Part shown: piece by piece, positions 1 to 7,430 of the stretch
Numbering within the stretch: the first letter of the stretch is position 1
Layout: each line of letters begins with the position of its first letter
Source: Lachnospiraceae bacterium
GTDB lineage: Bacteria > Bacillota > Clostridia > Lachnospirales > Lachnospiraceae
Direction: 5' to 3'
Assembly: GCA_902363825.1 (NCBI GenBank)
Contig: CABJBK010000006.1
Span: 62,001 to 126,000 of the forward strand
DNA length: 64,000 nt
The notes under the pieces: model-generated
What the model was told of the DNA's origin: nothing
Database searches by the model: none
Seen by the model: only the letters and a program-made list of their open reading frames with translations
Translations under genes and position numbers: made by a program

Positions 1-241
1 TCTCGCAGGTCACTTTCATGCCGACCGGTGTCGGTGCCATATGCTTAACGTTTAACAAAGTACCCACGGTTCCTGATCCTTCCTCAAGATACTCGGAAAC
101 GCTCATCCAAGCGGTTTTTTCCATTAACGCTGTCATCGCCGGTGTCGCGAACACCTGAAGCGTTCCGCTTCCCATTGTCTTTGCTGTATTGCTTTCATCT
201 ACCATAACCGTCTGTGTACCACGGATTCCTTTTTCCAACAT
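1..241 (-). CDS. FlK-like hotdog thioesterase, 3' part outside the window
   Basis: The first 80 codons of a small hotdog-fold acyl-CoA thioesterase of the fluoroacetyl-CoA thioesterase (FlK) type. The start ATG (239-241) follows a clean AAGGAGG site about 7 bases upstream. The residues EKTAW and KHMAPTPVG match the family regions that carry the catalytic threonine and histidine, and GTVGTLLNVKH is typical of the clostridial branch. In this family the enzyme hydrolyses short acyl-CoA esters in the cytoplasm; the natural substrate in gut Clostridia is not known. The C-terminal half is cut off by the window edge, so integrity cannot be judged. Confidence 0.8.
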   Translation of the reverse strand, partial: MLEKGIRGTQTVMVDESNTAKTMGSGTLQVFATPAMTALMEKTAWMSVSEYLEEGSGTVGTLLNVKHMAPTPVGMKVTCE

Positions 242-293
242 CTTTTTATCCTCCTTGTATGTCTGATGGTATCTTTTTGATCCTTTGTTTAGT

Positions 294-470
294 TTACCAT
301 GGAAAATCATCCGCGGCAATACCGCCCTGCCTCTCTTTTTGTTCCGGTTTGTAGACATTTTTTGACTGCGCGCGGTACATGCGCCCCGTCTCATCACGGA
401 TACAGCCGTCTTCCTCGGACAGCGAAAAATGTTTTGCCCGGATTCCCGGCTTCCAGTCTTTTTGCTCCAT
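294..470 (-). CDS. possible small protein, 58 aa, unknown
   Basis: An open frame running from ATG 468-470 to TAA 294-296, reading MEQKDWKPGIRAKHFSL at its start and ending ADDFPW. The composition is hydrophilic, charged and protein-like. An in-frame stop lies two codons upstream, so the start cannot move far; the upstream AAGAGAG is too close to the ATG for an ideal ribosome site. It ends 52 bases before the thioesterase gene on the same strand and could share its message. Not recognised; it may equally be a gene remnant. The plus-strand frame over the same bases (299-613) looks less protein-like. Confidence 0.3.
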   Translation of the reverse strand: MEQKDWKPGIRAKHFSLSEEDGCIRDETGRMYRAQSKNVYKPEQKERQGGIAADDFPW

Positions 471-558
471 ACTCTCTTATGACCCTTTCTTTTTTGCTAT
501 TTTATTCAGATTTTCTTAATTTTTGCACTTTCCCTATACAGCCGGTAATATTTTCCTT

Positions 559-564
559 TATAAT
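559..564 (+). promoter_or_regulatory. -10 element for the AIM24-family gene
   Basis: TATAAT at 559-564 lies 45 bases before the start at 610. No good -35 hexamer sits 16-18 bases upstream, so this is a partial call. Confidence 0.35.
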
Positions 565-609
565 GATTTCGGAGTTAGTTAAAATATTTATCTATATCAG
601 GAGGTACCA

Positions 610-1467
610 ATGATATCACTTAACAATCTGGCAAATAATCCAAATATGACTGCCATCGCAAACAAAGGCGTGTTTACGGTATTCGAACATCAGAAAGATA
701 TGAGTGTTTCCCCGGCATACGCGTCTGTTGCTTATTTTATGCACGAAATGAACGTGCGCAAACGTCAGGTTCTCTGTAACCTGAACAATTCCGCTGTCCG
801 CATCCAGGCGGGTGCCATGCAGTGGGCCGCAGGTCAGGTCGAATCCGAGACCGGTGTAAAAGGTGTCGGTGATTTTATCGGCAAGGCATTCAAAGGTGCT
901 GTCACCAACGAATCCGCTGTCAAACCGATCTACCGCGGATCCGGGTTTTTGATGTTAGAGCCGACTTACCGCTATATCATTTTAGAAGATATCGGCGCGT
1001 GGGAGGGCGGCATCGTATTGGACGATGGTCTGTTCCTTGCCTGTGACGCAAGTCTGGATGAAAAGATCGTATCCAGAACCAACGCTTCCTCTGCTTTCCT
1101 TGGCGGAGAGGGACTTTTTAATCTCTCACTGACCGGTCAGGGCATCGCGGTTTTGGAAAGCCCGGTTCCAAGAGAGGAGTTACTTGAGATCGAAGTACAA
1201 AACGATACCGTAAAGATCGATGGAAACATGGCGATCGCCTGGTCTTCCTCCCTGCAGTTTACCGTAGAGAAATCCTCCAAAAGCCTGATGGGCTCCGCGA
1301 TCAACGGCGAAGGATTTGTAAACGTATACCGTGGCACCGGAAAGATCCTGCTCGCGCCGACTATTAACGGCACGACCATGTCCTCCGCAAACGGACCGAA
1401 GGAGAGCAGCACCATCTCTTCCAAAGGCCTGGTATCCAGTGTGGTAAAAAGCGCGCTTGACCTTTAA
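610..1467 (+). CDS. AIM24 family protein
   Basis: A 285 aa protein of the AIM24/TIGR00266-like family, a beta-rich fold found in many bacteria with no established biochemical role. Family features are MQWAAGQVE around residue 72, then FIGKAFKGAVTNESAVKPIYRG and the GEGLFNLSLTGQG and GEGFVNVYRGTGKILLAPT repeats, in which glycine-rich turns close each beta sheet. The start is set by AGGAGG at 599-604, five bases before ATG. There is no signal peptide or membrane segment, so it is probably cytoplasmic. It is monocistronic and followed by its own terminator. The family call is firm, the function unknown. Confidence 0.85.
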   Translation: MISLNNLANNPNMTAIANKGVFTVFEHQKDMSVSPAYASVAYFMHEMNVRKRQVLCNLNNSAVRIQAGAMQWAAGQVESETGVKGVGDFIGKAFKGAVTNESAVKPIYRGSGFLMLEPTYRYIILEDIGAWEGGIVLDDGLFLACDASLDEKIVSRTNASSAFLGGEGLFNLSLTGQGIAVLESPVPREELLEIEVQNDTVKIDGNMAIAWSSSLQFTVEKSSKSLMGSAINGEGFVNVYRGTGKILLAPTINGTTMSSANGPKESSTISSKGLVSSVVKSALDL

Positions 1468-1472
1468 AAAAT

Positions 1473-1513
1473 ACGCAGGGACTGTCGAACCGGCAGTTCC
1501 TGCGTTTCTTTTG
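1473..1513 (+). terminator. intrinsic terminator after the AIM24-family gene
   Basis: Stem ACGCAGGGACTG pairs with CAGTTCCTGCGT (one mismatch), followed by TTTCTTTTG, six bases after the stop codon. Confidence 0.8.
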
Positions 1514-1533
1514 TATTGTATCTGCGATCCCGT

Positions 1534-1728
1534 TTAAACCATCGCATCCAGATTTGCGATATCGTTCACCAGATTCTGCATCTCACGTTTGGAGCGCACA
1601 TTGCGTGCCGCCTCGATCACCTGATGCTTTTCTTCTTCTCCCATCGCGGAAAAATTATTCATTGCCTTTTCATTCATGGCAAGCCCGAATCCGAGTCCCA
1701 TCGGAAGTTCATTCTTATTGTCTAACAT
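1534..1728 (-). CDS. small unknown protein coupled to spoVAC
   Basis: A 64 aa acidic protein (MLDNKNELPMGLGFGLAMNE at its start) with no membrane segment. Its ATG (1726-1728) overlaps the spoVAC stop codon as TAATG, so translation is probably coupled; GGGGTGA just upstream can serve as ribosome site. An in-frame ATG 15 bases earlier would give a longer overlap and has no better site. The glycine-methionine-rich start resembles short conserved clostridial proteins of unknown role. Being co-transcribed with spoVAC behind a sigma-G-like promoter suggests forespore expression; the function is not known. Confidence 0.65.
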   Translation of the reverse strand: MLDNKNELPMGLGFGLAMNEKAMNNFSAMGEEEKHQVIEAARNVRSKREMQNLVNDIANLDAMV

Positions 1729-2198
1729 TACATCACCCCACATATTTTTAAGATCCAGTAAATAAATCCAAGCACCCAGCTCGAAAATATTCCATATAAG
1801 ATGACCGGTCCCGCGATCGTAAAGATCTTACAGCCGATCCCGAAAACCTGTCCCTCCTTTTTGAATTCGATCGCCGGAGCGGCAACGGAATTGGCAAAAC
1901 CGGTGATCGGGACGAGTGCGCCTGCGCCGCCGAATTTTGCGATCTGCGGATAAATATTAAAGCCTGTCAGAAGAACACTCAAAAGCACCAGAAGCATACT
2001 GCACCAGGAACCGGAGGTGTCTTTGTCCAGCCCGTAGTTTCTGCAGATGTTTAAGATAAACTGACCGATCACGCAGATCACGCCTCCGACCAGAAACGCC
2101 TTTGCCATATTCGCGGCAAGGTTGTGTGTCGGTGTCACCTGTTTTACATACTCGTTGTATGCCTCCTGCTGCATCTGTTTTTTTTCTTTCTTATCCAC
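1728..2198 (-). CDS. spoVAC: stage V sporulation protein AC
   Basis: A 156 aa inner spore membrane protein of the SpoVAC/SpoVAE family, part of the channel that moves Ca-dipicolinic acid into the forespore and releases it at germination. The family block with FGGAGALVPITGFANSV, then PAIEFKKEGQVFG, is present, as are several hydrophobic segments. The chosen start is GTG 2196-2198, because AGAGG lies seven bases upstream. A longer frame from TTG 2249 would begin inside the promoter -10 element and is rejected. Unusually, no spoVAD or second spoVAE gene is adjacent; only a 64 aa unknown gene follows. It is also separated from spoVAA-spoVAB by about 4 kb. Confidence 0.88.
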   Translation of the reverse strand: MDKKEKKQMQQEAYNEYVKQVTPTHNLAANMAKAFLVGGVICVIGQFILNICRNYGLDKDTSGSWCSMLLVLLSVLLTGFNIYPQIAKFGGAGALVPITGFANSVAAPAIEFKKEGQVFGIGCKIFTIAGPVILYGIFSSWVLGFIYWILKICGVM

Positions 2199-2239
2199 GT
2201 TCTTTCCTCTTTTCCAGTCACTTGTTTTTATTTCCTTTT

Positions 2240-2269
2240 TAGTATGCAAAAAGGAGCAGAGTTTTATTC
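2240..2269 (-). promoter_or_regulatory. sigma-G-like promoter of spoVAC
   Basis: On the minus strand, -35 GAATA (2265-2269) and -10 CATACTA (2240-2246) are 18 bases apart. They fit the Bacillus sigma-G pattern GHATR/CATWHTA. The -35 lies in the loop of the upstream terminator hairpin. The same CATACTA recurs before the spoVAA operon. Confidence 0.55.
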
Positions 2270-2287
2270 ACTCTGCTCCCTTTTCTT
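2248..2287. terminator. intrinsic terminator after the tetR gene
   Basis: GGAGCAGAG (2253-2261) pairs perfectly with CTCTGCTCC (2271-2279). T-rich runs flank both sides, so it can act in either direction; on the minus strand it ends the tetR transcript. Confidence 0.8.
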
Positions 2288-2294
2288 TTTTCCG

Positions 2295-2858
2295 CTATGC
2301 AGATTTGCTGCGGACATTCAGCATGCTTTCCATCGAATGCGCAATATAATTTAAACATTCCAGTTCCACTGCATTCTGCTCACCATGCTCCATAAACTGG
2401 ATCAGCCAGAATGCCATACTCTGTCCGAAACACTCTGCGGAAATGCTCGGATTTTCCATGTGCTTTCCCATAGAACGCTGTATCACGATCTTTTTAAAGT
2501 AACTCTGTAAATATCTCTGAACGACCATCCGTCCTTCCGCCGACGCGACCGTCCTCTTATAAAAAACGCCACTCTCCCAGACCTTTTTTGCGTACATCAG
2601 TACAGCATCCGGCATTTCGCCCTGCATCAGCAGCGGCTCTGCCGGTACCAGAAGTTCCTTTTGTAAAATCCACTCGACCAGCCGGTACTTATCCGCAAAA
2701 TGCTGATAGAATGTCGGTCTTACGACCCCGGCATCATCTGTGATCTGTTTTATTGTGATCTTTTCCAGCGGCTCCTGCCGTATCAGTACTTTCAGACTGT
2801 CCGCCAGTCTGTGATCCATAAGATCTTTTCTCGTTTGTTCTCTCTCATATCCACGCAT
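2295..2858 (-). CDS. TetR/AcrR family transcriptional regulator
   Basis: A 187 aa regulator. The N-terminal helix-turn-helix (about residues 14-60) shows ITIKQITDDAGVVRPTFYQHFADKYRLVEWI, diagnostic for TetR proteins. The C-terminal half is a helical ligand domain resembling the DhaS-type C-terminal domain used by several Firmicutes regulators. AAAGGA lies nine bases before the ATG. It follows the unknown 268 aa gene by 22 bases and shares its promoter and terminator, so the pair is one operon. The ligand and targets are not evident; autoregulation at the divergent region 3737-3845 is possible but no clear palindrome was seen there. Confidence 0.85.
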   Translation of the reverse strand: MRGYEREQTRKDLMDHRLADSLKVLIRQEPLEKITIKQITDDAGVVRPTFYQHFADKYRLVEWILQKELLVPAEPLLMQGEMPDAVLMYAKKVWESGVFYKRTVASAEGRMVVQRYLQSYFKKIVIQRSMGKHMENPSISAECFGQSMAFWLIQFMEHGEQNAVELECLNYIAHSMESMLNVRSKSA

Positions 2859-2880
2859 ATATCATGGTCCTTTCAGCCTG

Positions 2881-3687
2881 TTATTTTTCAAACTTTGTGC
2901 CGTAAGCTTCCATTTCCTCCCGAACTCCAAGCGCTATTCCGTTTGCCAGTTCGATATTTCGTTCCATTTTTTCACCAAAGCGGCTCATCGGAAGAAAGAT
3001 TCCAAGTTCCCCGGCAGCACTTTTTTGTCCGCCACATTCCATTTCGCCGTAATACATAAACGCCCGTGGCAGAACATCCTGAACACGCATCAGCGCATCC
3101 CAGACATGGACATAGATCTCCGCGTCCGTCAGATGCTCCTTTATCTCTTCCGGCATCCGGTAAAGCAGCAGCACGCCCAGATGCTGACCGATCTCCACGC
3201 TTTCAACCGCCGTTCCCGCTTCATCATACTGATGCGCTTCGCGGAAACCGTATGCCAAATATTCTTCAACCTGCGGGATCTGTTCTTTATTCTTATATAT
3301 TTTTAAAAATTTCTGATAGGTCTTTTCCGGAACGTGGATCCCGATATCCTTACGCAGACCGCCTGTTTCATCGGTAAGCAGGATCGGGTTTGTTTTTCCT
3401 TTATCATTAAAACGGATCGGTATCAGGAAAGAATTCCGAAGCAGGTCAAACATGCTGTTTCCGCATACTGCCATCAGAAATGCGGATAAATCCTTGTTTT
3501 CATATGCCTGAAACAGGGCTCTTGTAAATGTAACCCCGGTCACGTCCCTGGTATCCGCCTCCGGGTTATCTACATCCGGAAGATTATCAAAGAATGTCTC
3601 CTTCAGCCGCTCACAGGCATCCGGATTTTTCAGTATTTTTTCAAATAACTGCTCTGCTTTTTCTTCTCTTGGAAAAATGGTAGGCAT
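2881..3687 (-). CDS. unknown cytoplasmic protein upstream of tetR
   Basis: A 268 aa soluble protein that I do not recognise. It has no signal peptide or transmembrane segment. The start is placed at ATG 3685-3687, because AAAGGAGAGG lies ideally upstream; an ATG six codons earlier would put that ribosome site inside the gene. The sequence is mixed alpha/beta with long acidic helices and a DETGGLRKDIGIHVPEKTY segment near residue 110. It is the first gene of a two-gene operon with a TetR regulator and is divergent from a ThrE-type exporter. It might take part in a response the regulator controls, but that is inference. Confidence 0.7.
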   Translation of the reverse strand: MPTIFPREEKAEQLFEKILKNPDACERLKETFFDNLPDVDNPEADTRDVTGVTFTRALFQAYENKDLSAFLMAVCGNSMFDLLRNSFLIPIRFNDKGKTNPILLTDETGGLRKDIGIHVPEKTYQKFLKIYKNKEQIPQVEEYLAYGFREAHQYDEAGTAVESVEIGQHLGVLLLYRMPEEIKEHLTDAEIYVHVWDALMRVQDVLPRAFMYYGEMECGGQKSAAGELGIFLPMSRFGEKMERNIELANGIALGVREEMEAYGTKFEK

Positions 3688-3736
3688 TGCGACCTCTCCT
3701 TTCATCTGCTTTTTATCGTCTTTTCAATCCTTCTGT

Positions 3737-3765
3737 ATTATACGTTTCGATTTTAAATATGTAAA
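3737..3765 (-). promoter_or_regulatory. sigma-A promoter of the unknown gene-tetR operon
   Basis: Minus strand: -35 TTTACA (3760-3765), 17-base spacer, -10 TATAAT (3737-3742). The leader to the start at 3687 is about 45 bases. Confidence 0.8.
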
Positions 3766-3817
3766 AAGTATATTTCATATATTTGTTATACTATTTTTAT
3801 ATTTCAGAAGTGCATTC

Positions 3818-3845
3818 TTGACTTTCCAAATGAAACGGCTATACT
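3818..3845 (+). promoter_or_regulatory. sigma-A promoter of the thrE-like gene
   Basis: Plus strand: -35 TTGACT (3818-3823), 16-base spacer, -10 TATACT (3840-3845). It is divergent from the promoter at 3737-3765. Confidence 0.8.
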
Positions 3846-3882
3846 GAAACAAAAAGCAGATGAACGGAAAGAAGTGAGTTTT

Positions 3883-5211
3883 ATGCCGCAAAGAATCATC
3901 CCTAAAAATCATATGGATATCCCCTGGCATGACTATGTAACGCCAGACAGTGATCTGCCCATCACACAGGCAGACTTAACCGCAAAAGCCTCTGTCATAG
4001 GGCGGATCGGTCTTATACTGCTCTCCTGCGGGACCGGAGCATGGCGTGTGAGAAGTTCCATGAACACATTATCTGAAAATTTAGGCATCACCTGTTCGGC
4101 GGATATCGGGCTCATGTCGATCGAGTATACCTGTTTTGACGGAGAACGCTGCTTTTCCCAGTCACTCTGTCTGACCAATACCGGTGTCAACACCTCAAAG
4201 CTCAACCGGCTTGAACAGTTTATCAATGAATTTCCGACCAAAAACAAATACTTATCCGGCGAACAGCTCCACCGGCATTTGGACGAGATCGAACGGATAC
4301 ACGGACTCTACTCGCCCATTGCGCTCGGCTTTGCCGCTGCGCTCGCATGCAGCGCGTTTACTTTCCTGCTTGGCGGTGGTCCGCTCGAAATGTTATTCGC
4401 ATTCTGCGGAGCGGGGATCGGCAATTTTGTCCGCTGTAAACTAACGAAACATCATTTTACGCTGTTTCTTGGCATTGTCGCGTCTGTTACCTCGGCATGC
4501 CTCATCTATACCATTTTCCTCCGGATCGCGGAAATGATCTTTGGAATCTCGCTCCAGCATGAATCCGGGTATGTGTGCTCCATGCTCTTTATCATCCCCG
4601 GCTTTCCATTTATCACAAGCGGGATCGACCTTGCAAAGCTTGACATGCGTTCCGGCCTTGAACGTCTGACTTACGCGATCATCATTATCGTTGTCGCAAC
4701 GATGACCGCCTGGATCATGGCACTGGTTTTACATCTTGCGCCGGTAGATTTTCCACCGCTTGCCCTTCCGCTGCCACTGCAGTTCATTTTCCGGCTGCTT
4801 GCCAGCTTCTGCGGCGTATTTGGTTTTTCCATTATGTTCAACAGCCCGAAACGGCTCGCTGCGACGGCTGCCATGATCGGTGCGATCGCAAACACGTTCC
4901 GTCTTGAGCTTGTGGATCTGACTGCGTTTCCGCCGGCTGCCGCCGCTTTTTTAGGTGCTCTGGTTGCCGGGCTTCTCGCCTCGCTGATCAAAAATCAGGC
5001 AGGCTATCCCCGCATCTCACTCACCGTTCCTTCTATCGTGATCATGGTTCCCGGCCTTTATTTATACCGCGCGATCTATAATCTGGGTATCATGTCGCTC
5101 ACCACTTCGGCTTCCTGGTTCGCGTCCGCGTTCCTTATCATCATCGCACTGCCGTTCGGACTGATCTTCGCCCGTATCTTAACCGACCGGACGTTCCGAT
5201 ATTGTACCTGA
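3883..5211 (+). CDS. ThrE-type threonine/serine exporter family protein
   Basis: A 442 aa multi-pass membrane protein fusing the two ThrE modules. The N-terminal cytoplasmic part (residues 30-140) has GLILLSCGTGAWRVR and the following DIGLMSIEYT-like strand, and continues into about five membrane helices. The second module (roughly 290-430) is the ThrE_2/DUF3815 type with five helices. In Corynebacterium, ThrE exports threonine and serine; here the substrate is inferred. ATG 3883 is preferred over an in-frame GTG at 3874, which lacks a spaced ribosome site. It is monocistronic, with its own promoter and terminator. Confidence 0.82.
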   Translation: MPQRIIPKNHMDIPWHDYVTPDSDLPITQADLTAKASVIGRIGLILLSCGTGAWRVRSSMNTLSENLGITCSADIGLMSIEYTCFDGERCFSQSLCLTNTGVNTSKLNRLEQFINEFPTKNKYLSGEQLHRHLDEIERIHGLYSPIALGFAAALACSAFTFLLGGGPLEMLFAFCGAGIGNFVRCKLTKHHFTLFLGIVASVTSACLIYTIFLRIAEMIFGISLQHESGYVCSMLFIIPGFPFITSGIDLAKLDMRSGLERLTYAIIIIVVATMTAWIMALVLHLAPVDFPPLALPLPLQFIFRLLASFCGVFGFSIMFNSPKRLAATAAMIGAIANTFRLELVDLTAFPPAAAAFLGALVAGLLASLIKNQAGYPRISLTVPSIVIMVPGLYLYRAIYNLGIMSLTTSASWFASAFLIIIALPFGLIFARILTDRTFRYCT

Positions 5212-5214
5212 AAA

Positions 5215-5256
5215 AGAAAACAGCAACCGGTCATCCGATTGCTGTTTTCTTCTTTC
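5215..5256. terminator. bidirectional terminator
   Basis: AGAAAACAGCAA (5215-5226) pairs with TTGCTGTTTTCT (5239-5250), with T-runs on both strands. It serves the converging thrE-like gene and the 105 aa unknown gene. Confidence 0.85.
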
Positions 5257-5573
5257 TATTCCTGCCATATCGCGTTCTCTGTAAGCCCCCACGAGAAAAG
5301 TTCCTTCATCTGCTCGTTCTTTTCCTCATCGGGCTTATAATTGGAAAAGATATGCGCCAGATATTCTTCCCTGTCATCCTTTGGCGTGTAATTCTTTAAC
5401 GCCTCCTGCGCCGCAGCGCTCATCTCCTCCGGCGACACATCAAAATCAAACGTCTGCCCCGTCAGCTTTCCGATCAGTCCCGCCGCGTAATAAAATTCAT
5501 AATTTCCAAGCAAAATGGATTTTTTTAATTTGCATTTGATGACAATACTCTGTCTTGCGATCGAAGTTACCAT
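5256..5573 (-). CDS. unknown protein, 105 aa
   Basis: A 105 aa soluble protein that is not recognised. The N-terminus is basic and beta-like (MVTSIARQSIVIKCKLKKS); the rest is acidic and helical, ending LFSWGLTENAIWQE. No membrane segment or metal motif is visible. It follows spoVAB by 50 bases but has its own extended -10 promoter, so it is probably a separate unit. The start is ATG 5571-5573, with a purine-rich GAGAGCGGG upstream. Confidence 0.6.
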   Translation of the reverse strand: MVTSIARQSIVIKCKLKKSILLGNYEFYYAAGLIGKLTGQTFDFDVSPEEMSAAAQEALKNYTPKDDREEYLAHIFSNYKPDEEKNEQMKELFSWGLTENAIWQE

Positions 5574-5605
5574 GACAATCCCGCTCTCTCTTTCTTTTTG
5601 GGACT

Positions 5606-5614
5606 ATTATAGCA
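5606..5614 (-). promoter_or_regulatory. extended -10 promoter of the 105 aa gene
   Basis: Minus strand TGCTATAAT, with TATAAT at 5606-5611. The TGn extension compensates for the lack of a good -35. Confidence 0.55.
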
Positions 5615-5623
5615 CATCCGCTA

Positions 5624-6049
5624 TTACGCCGCCATGTCAAAAAAGAAATAAAAAAAAGAGCCGAGCATCTTTCCGAGTGCCATAAAAAGCACGAGCCACG
5701 GCAGTCCCTCCTTCATGCGCACACGCCGCAAGAAGATCGGCAGTGCCTTTAAGATCTCCGCTAACGCCACCGCCACGCAGCCGACGAAAATACCGGCACT
5801 GAAGCCATAGAGGATCAGAAGCGGTCTGCCGCCCGGAACCTGCACATCTAAAAAGACCGATAAAATATCTCCGCAAAGTCCTCCAAGCAGGATCGCGTTT
5901 TCATAGCAGAACGTGTGCTTTGCCGTATTGCTTCTCGCCGCGATCCGCGGCACGATCCCGATCATAATGATAAACGCGAATGTTCCCGCAGCGATCGCGA
6001 TGCCTGCGGAAAAACCGAACAATCCCAAAAAAGCATGCCTAATCCACAT
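5624..6049 (-). CDS. spoVAB: stage V sporulation protein AB
   Basis: A 141 aa integral membrane protein with four to five hydrophobic helices. LGLFGFSAGIAIAAGTFAFI near the N-terminus and GGLCGDILSVF in the middle match the SpoVAB family, which acts with SpoVAA in dipicolinic acid transport. The start MWIRHAFLG (ATG 6047-6049) is chosen by family length and overlaps the spoVAA stop by 11 bases; an in-frame ATG at 6064 is possible. A longer frame upstream is only the shadow of spoVAA. Translational coupling to spoVAA is likely. Confidence 0.82.
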   Translation of the reverse strand: MWIRHAFLGLFGFSAGIAIAAGTFAFIIMIGIVPRIAARSNTAKHTFCYENAILLGGLCGDILSVFLDVQVPGGRPLLILYGFSAGIFVGCVAVALAEILKALPIFLRRVRMKEGLPWLVLFMALGKMLGSFFYFFFDMAA

Positions 6050-6689
6050 CCAGACTGTGCCCATCCCTTCCCGCTTCCTCGATAAAGGTTGTATCCACAT
6101 CCTTTTCGTATTTGCGCATCTCCACCTGGATCGGTGTCGGATCCGGCGTGATCTTCTTCTTTCCAAAGTGGTTAAAGAACACTAAAATACCAACCGGCAG
6201 TCCGATACAGTATGCCACTTCCAGTTCCGTCATCCCGTTGGATTCCGTTCCCATCACCTGCAGATAAAACTTCTCAAACGCGTCATCGATAGAAACGTCG
6301 TTGTTAAACGCCATGATCGTAAATGCCGCCCCGAAAAAGACGAGGATCGTAAGAAGAACTGTCTTGGTGCAGTCCCAGACCTTGTTTTCCTCTTTTTTCG
6401 GCTCGTATTCCAGCACAAAATCCGGTTCGCCCATATTCTGGATATCCACATTCGGATACTCCTCATGGATCCACGCGATCACCTTCATGATGGAAATCAC
6501 CTGTATCTGCTTTTTGTTCTTTAGATTTCCCTTCGGCTTTTCAAACGAGTAAATCTTTTTTTGTTTTAACTGTCTGACCATGCTCTTATCACTGCTTTCC
6601 AGCTTTGCGATATCGCCTAAGGTCACATGATAGTCATGCACCAGGATATTCTGGTCTATCTTGATATAAAGTATTTCTTCCTGGCTCAC
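6039..6689 (-). CDS. spoVAA: stage V sporulation protein AA
   Basis: A 216 aa SpoVAA. The N-terminal soluble domain (1-135) begins MSQEEILYIKIDQNILV and contains VTLGDIAKLESSD. Two membrane helices follow (about 138-155 and 175-195), then the family signature FGKKKITPDPTPIQVEMRKYE. The start is GTG 6687-6689, with GGGGGGAG seven bases upstream; the upstream small gene ends in a GTGA overlap, which indicates coupling. SpoVAA works in the inner spore membrane during dipicolinic acid uptake and germination. Confidence 0.88.
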   Translation of the reverse strand: MSQEEILYIKIDQNILVHDYHVTLGDIAKLESSDKSMVRQLKQKKIYSFEKPKGNLKNKKQIQVISIMKVIAWIHEEYPNVDIQNMGEPDFVLEYEPKKEENKVWDCTKTVLLTILVFFGAAFTIMAFNNDVSIDDAFEKFYLQVMGTESNGMTELEVAYCIGLPVGILVFFNHFGKKKITPDPTPIQVEMRKYEKDVDTTFIEEAGRDGHSLDVD

Positions 6690-6847
6690 AGCAGATCTCC
6701 CCCCTCTTCGCTTACCGTATACTGCACAAGCGTTGCATCCTTGGAAAAAGATTCGCTTTCCTTATAATTCATATAATAAAAAATGCCGGCAATTCCAATC
6801 ACTATAATTGCAACCGCCAGGCATATCCGATAAATTCTTTTTGTCAT
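6686..6847 (-). CDS. small single-pass membrane protein leading the spoVA operon
   Basis: A 53 aa protein: a short basic N-terminus (MTKRIYRICL), one hydrophobic helix to about residue 25, then an acidic tail ending SEEGGDLL. The start ATG 6845-6847 has AAAGGA nine bases upstream; earlier in-frame ATGs lack this. The stop overlaps the spoVAA GTG by four bases. It is the first gene after a sigma-G-like promoter, so forespore expression with spoVAA-spoVAB is expected. I do not recognise a family. Confidence 0.65.
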   Translation of the reverse strand: MTKRIYRICLAVAIIVIGIAGIFYYMNYKESESFSKDATLVQYTVSEEGGDLL

Positions 6848-6887
6848 ACTTCCCATTCCTTTCCGTTTTACCTGAACGTCCAAAAGG

Positions 6888-6916
6888 TAGTATGACCTAA
6901 AAACATTTTCCTATGC
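6888..6916 (-). promoter_or_regulatory. sigma-G-like promoter of the spoVAA-spoVAB operon
   Basis: Minus strand: -35 GCATA (6912-6916), 17-base spacer, -10 CATACTA (6888-6894). This fits the Bacillus sigma-G pattern GHATR/CATWHTA. The -35 overlaps the stop codon of the upstream gene. Confidence 0.62.
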
Positions 6917-7363
6917 ATCCAGATTCAGAAAACGCTCCCATTCCTCGGTATCTTCTGTTCCGGAAACCCTGAGCAGATAGGTATGATCTTCCGTATCAAT
7001 GGAAATCTCATAGATATCTCCTTCTTTTTTCAGCGTATAGATCACGCAGCCGATCAGCTTTTTAAATTCCTCCGTATACGCATCGGCAGAAACCACGCGG
7101 TCTTCCTTTTTTTCTTTTAAATTTCCATTCGCGTCATAAACTTTATAGCCTTCTTCCACAAAGTCCACGATCTTCGCGTCACAGATCTTTAACACCAGTT
7201 CATTCGTGCGCATTTTGCGGATGTCACGATTCTTTGTATTTTCCGGTAAGATCTTTACATTGTCAAGCCCGATCGTAAAGGTATCGCTCATCGCGCGGAT
7301 CTCTCCGATATACGCCTCTGTAAAGTCAAATCCCGTCAGTTCATTTGTCGTCTTATATTTCAT
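6911..7363 (-). CDS. unknown protein, 150 aa
   Basis: A 150 aa soluble protein, not recognised. The predicted pattern is mostly beta strands (FDFTEAYIGEIRAMSDTFTIGLDNVKIL), with an acidic C-terminus. The start is ATG 7361-7363, nine bases after AGGAG; an ATG three codons earlier abuts the ribosome site. It lies upstream of the spoVA operon but ends at that operon's promoter, so co-expression is not implied. Confidence 0.65.
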   Translation of the reverse strand: MKYKTTNELTGFDFTEAYIGEIRAMSDTFTIGLDNVKILPENTKNRDIRKMRTNELVLKICDAKIVDFVEEGYKVYDANGNLKEKKEDRVVSADAYTEEFKKLIGCVIYTLKKEGDIYEISIDTEDHTYLLRVSGTEDTEEWERFLNLDA

Positions 7364-7430
7364 TTTCTTCATCTCCTGTTTCTTTTTACCGTCTGTCTTT
7401 TATTATATCAAATACGCCTGCTTTTTCAAC

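Noticed and set aside
299..613. Plus-strand frame of 104 codons before the AIM24-family gene
   Set aside because: It lacks a ribosome site, has cysteine- and phenylalanine-rich random-like composition and overlaps the ribosome site and start of the real gene.
2199..2249. Longer spoVAC beginning at TTG 2249
   Set aside because: It starts inside the -10 element of the promoter. GTG 2198 has a proper ribosome site.
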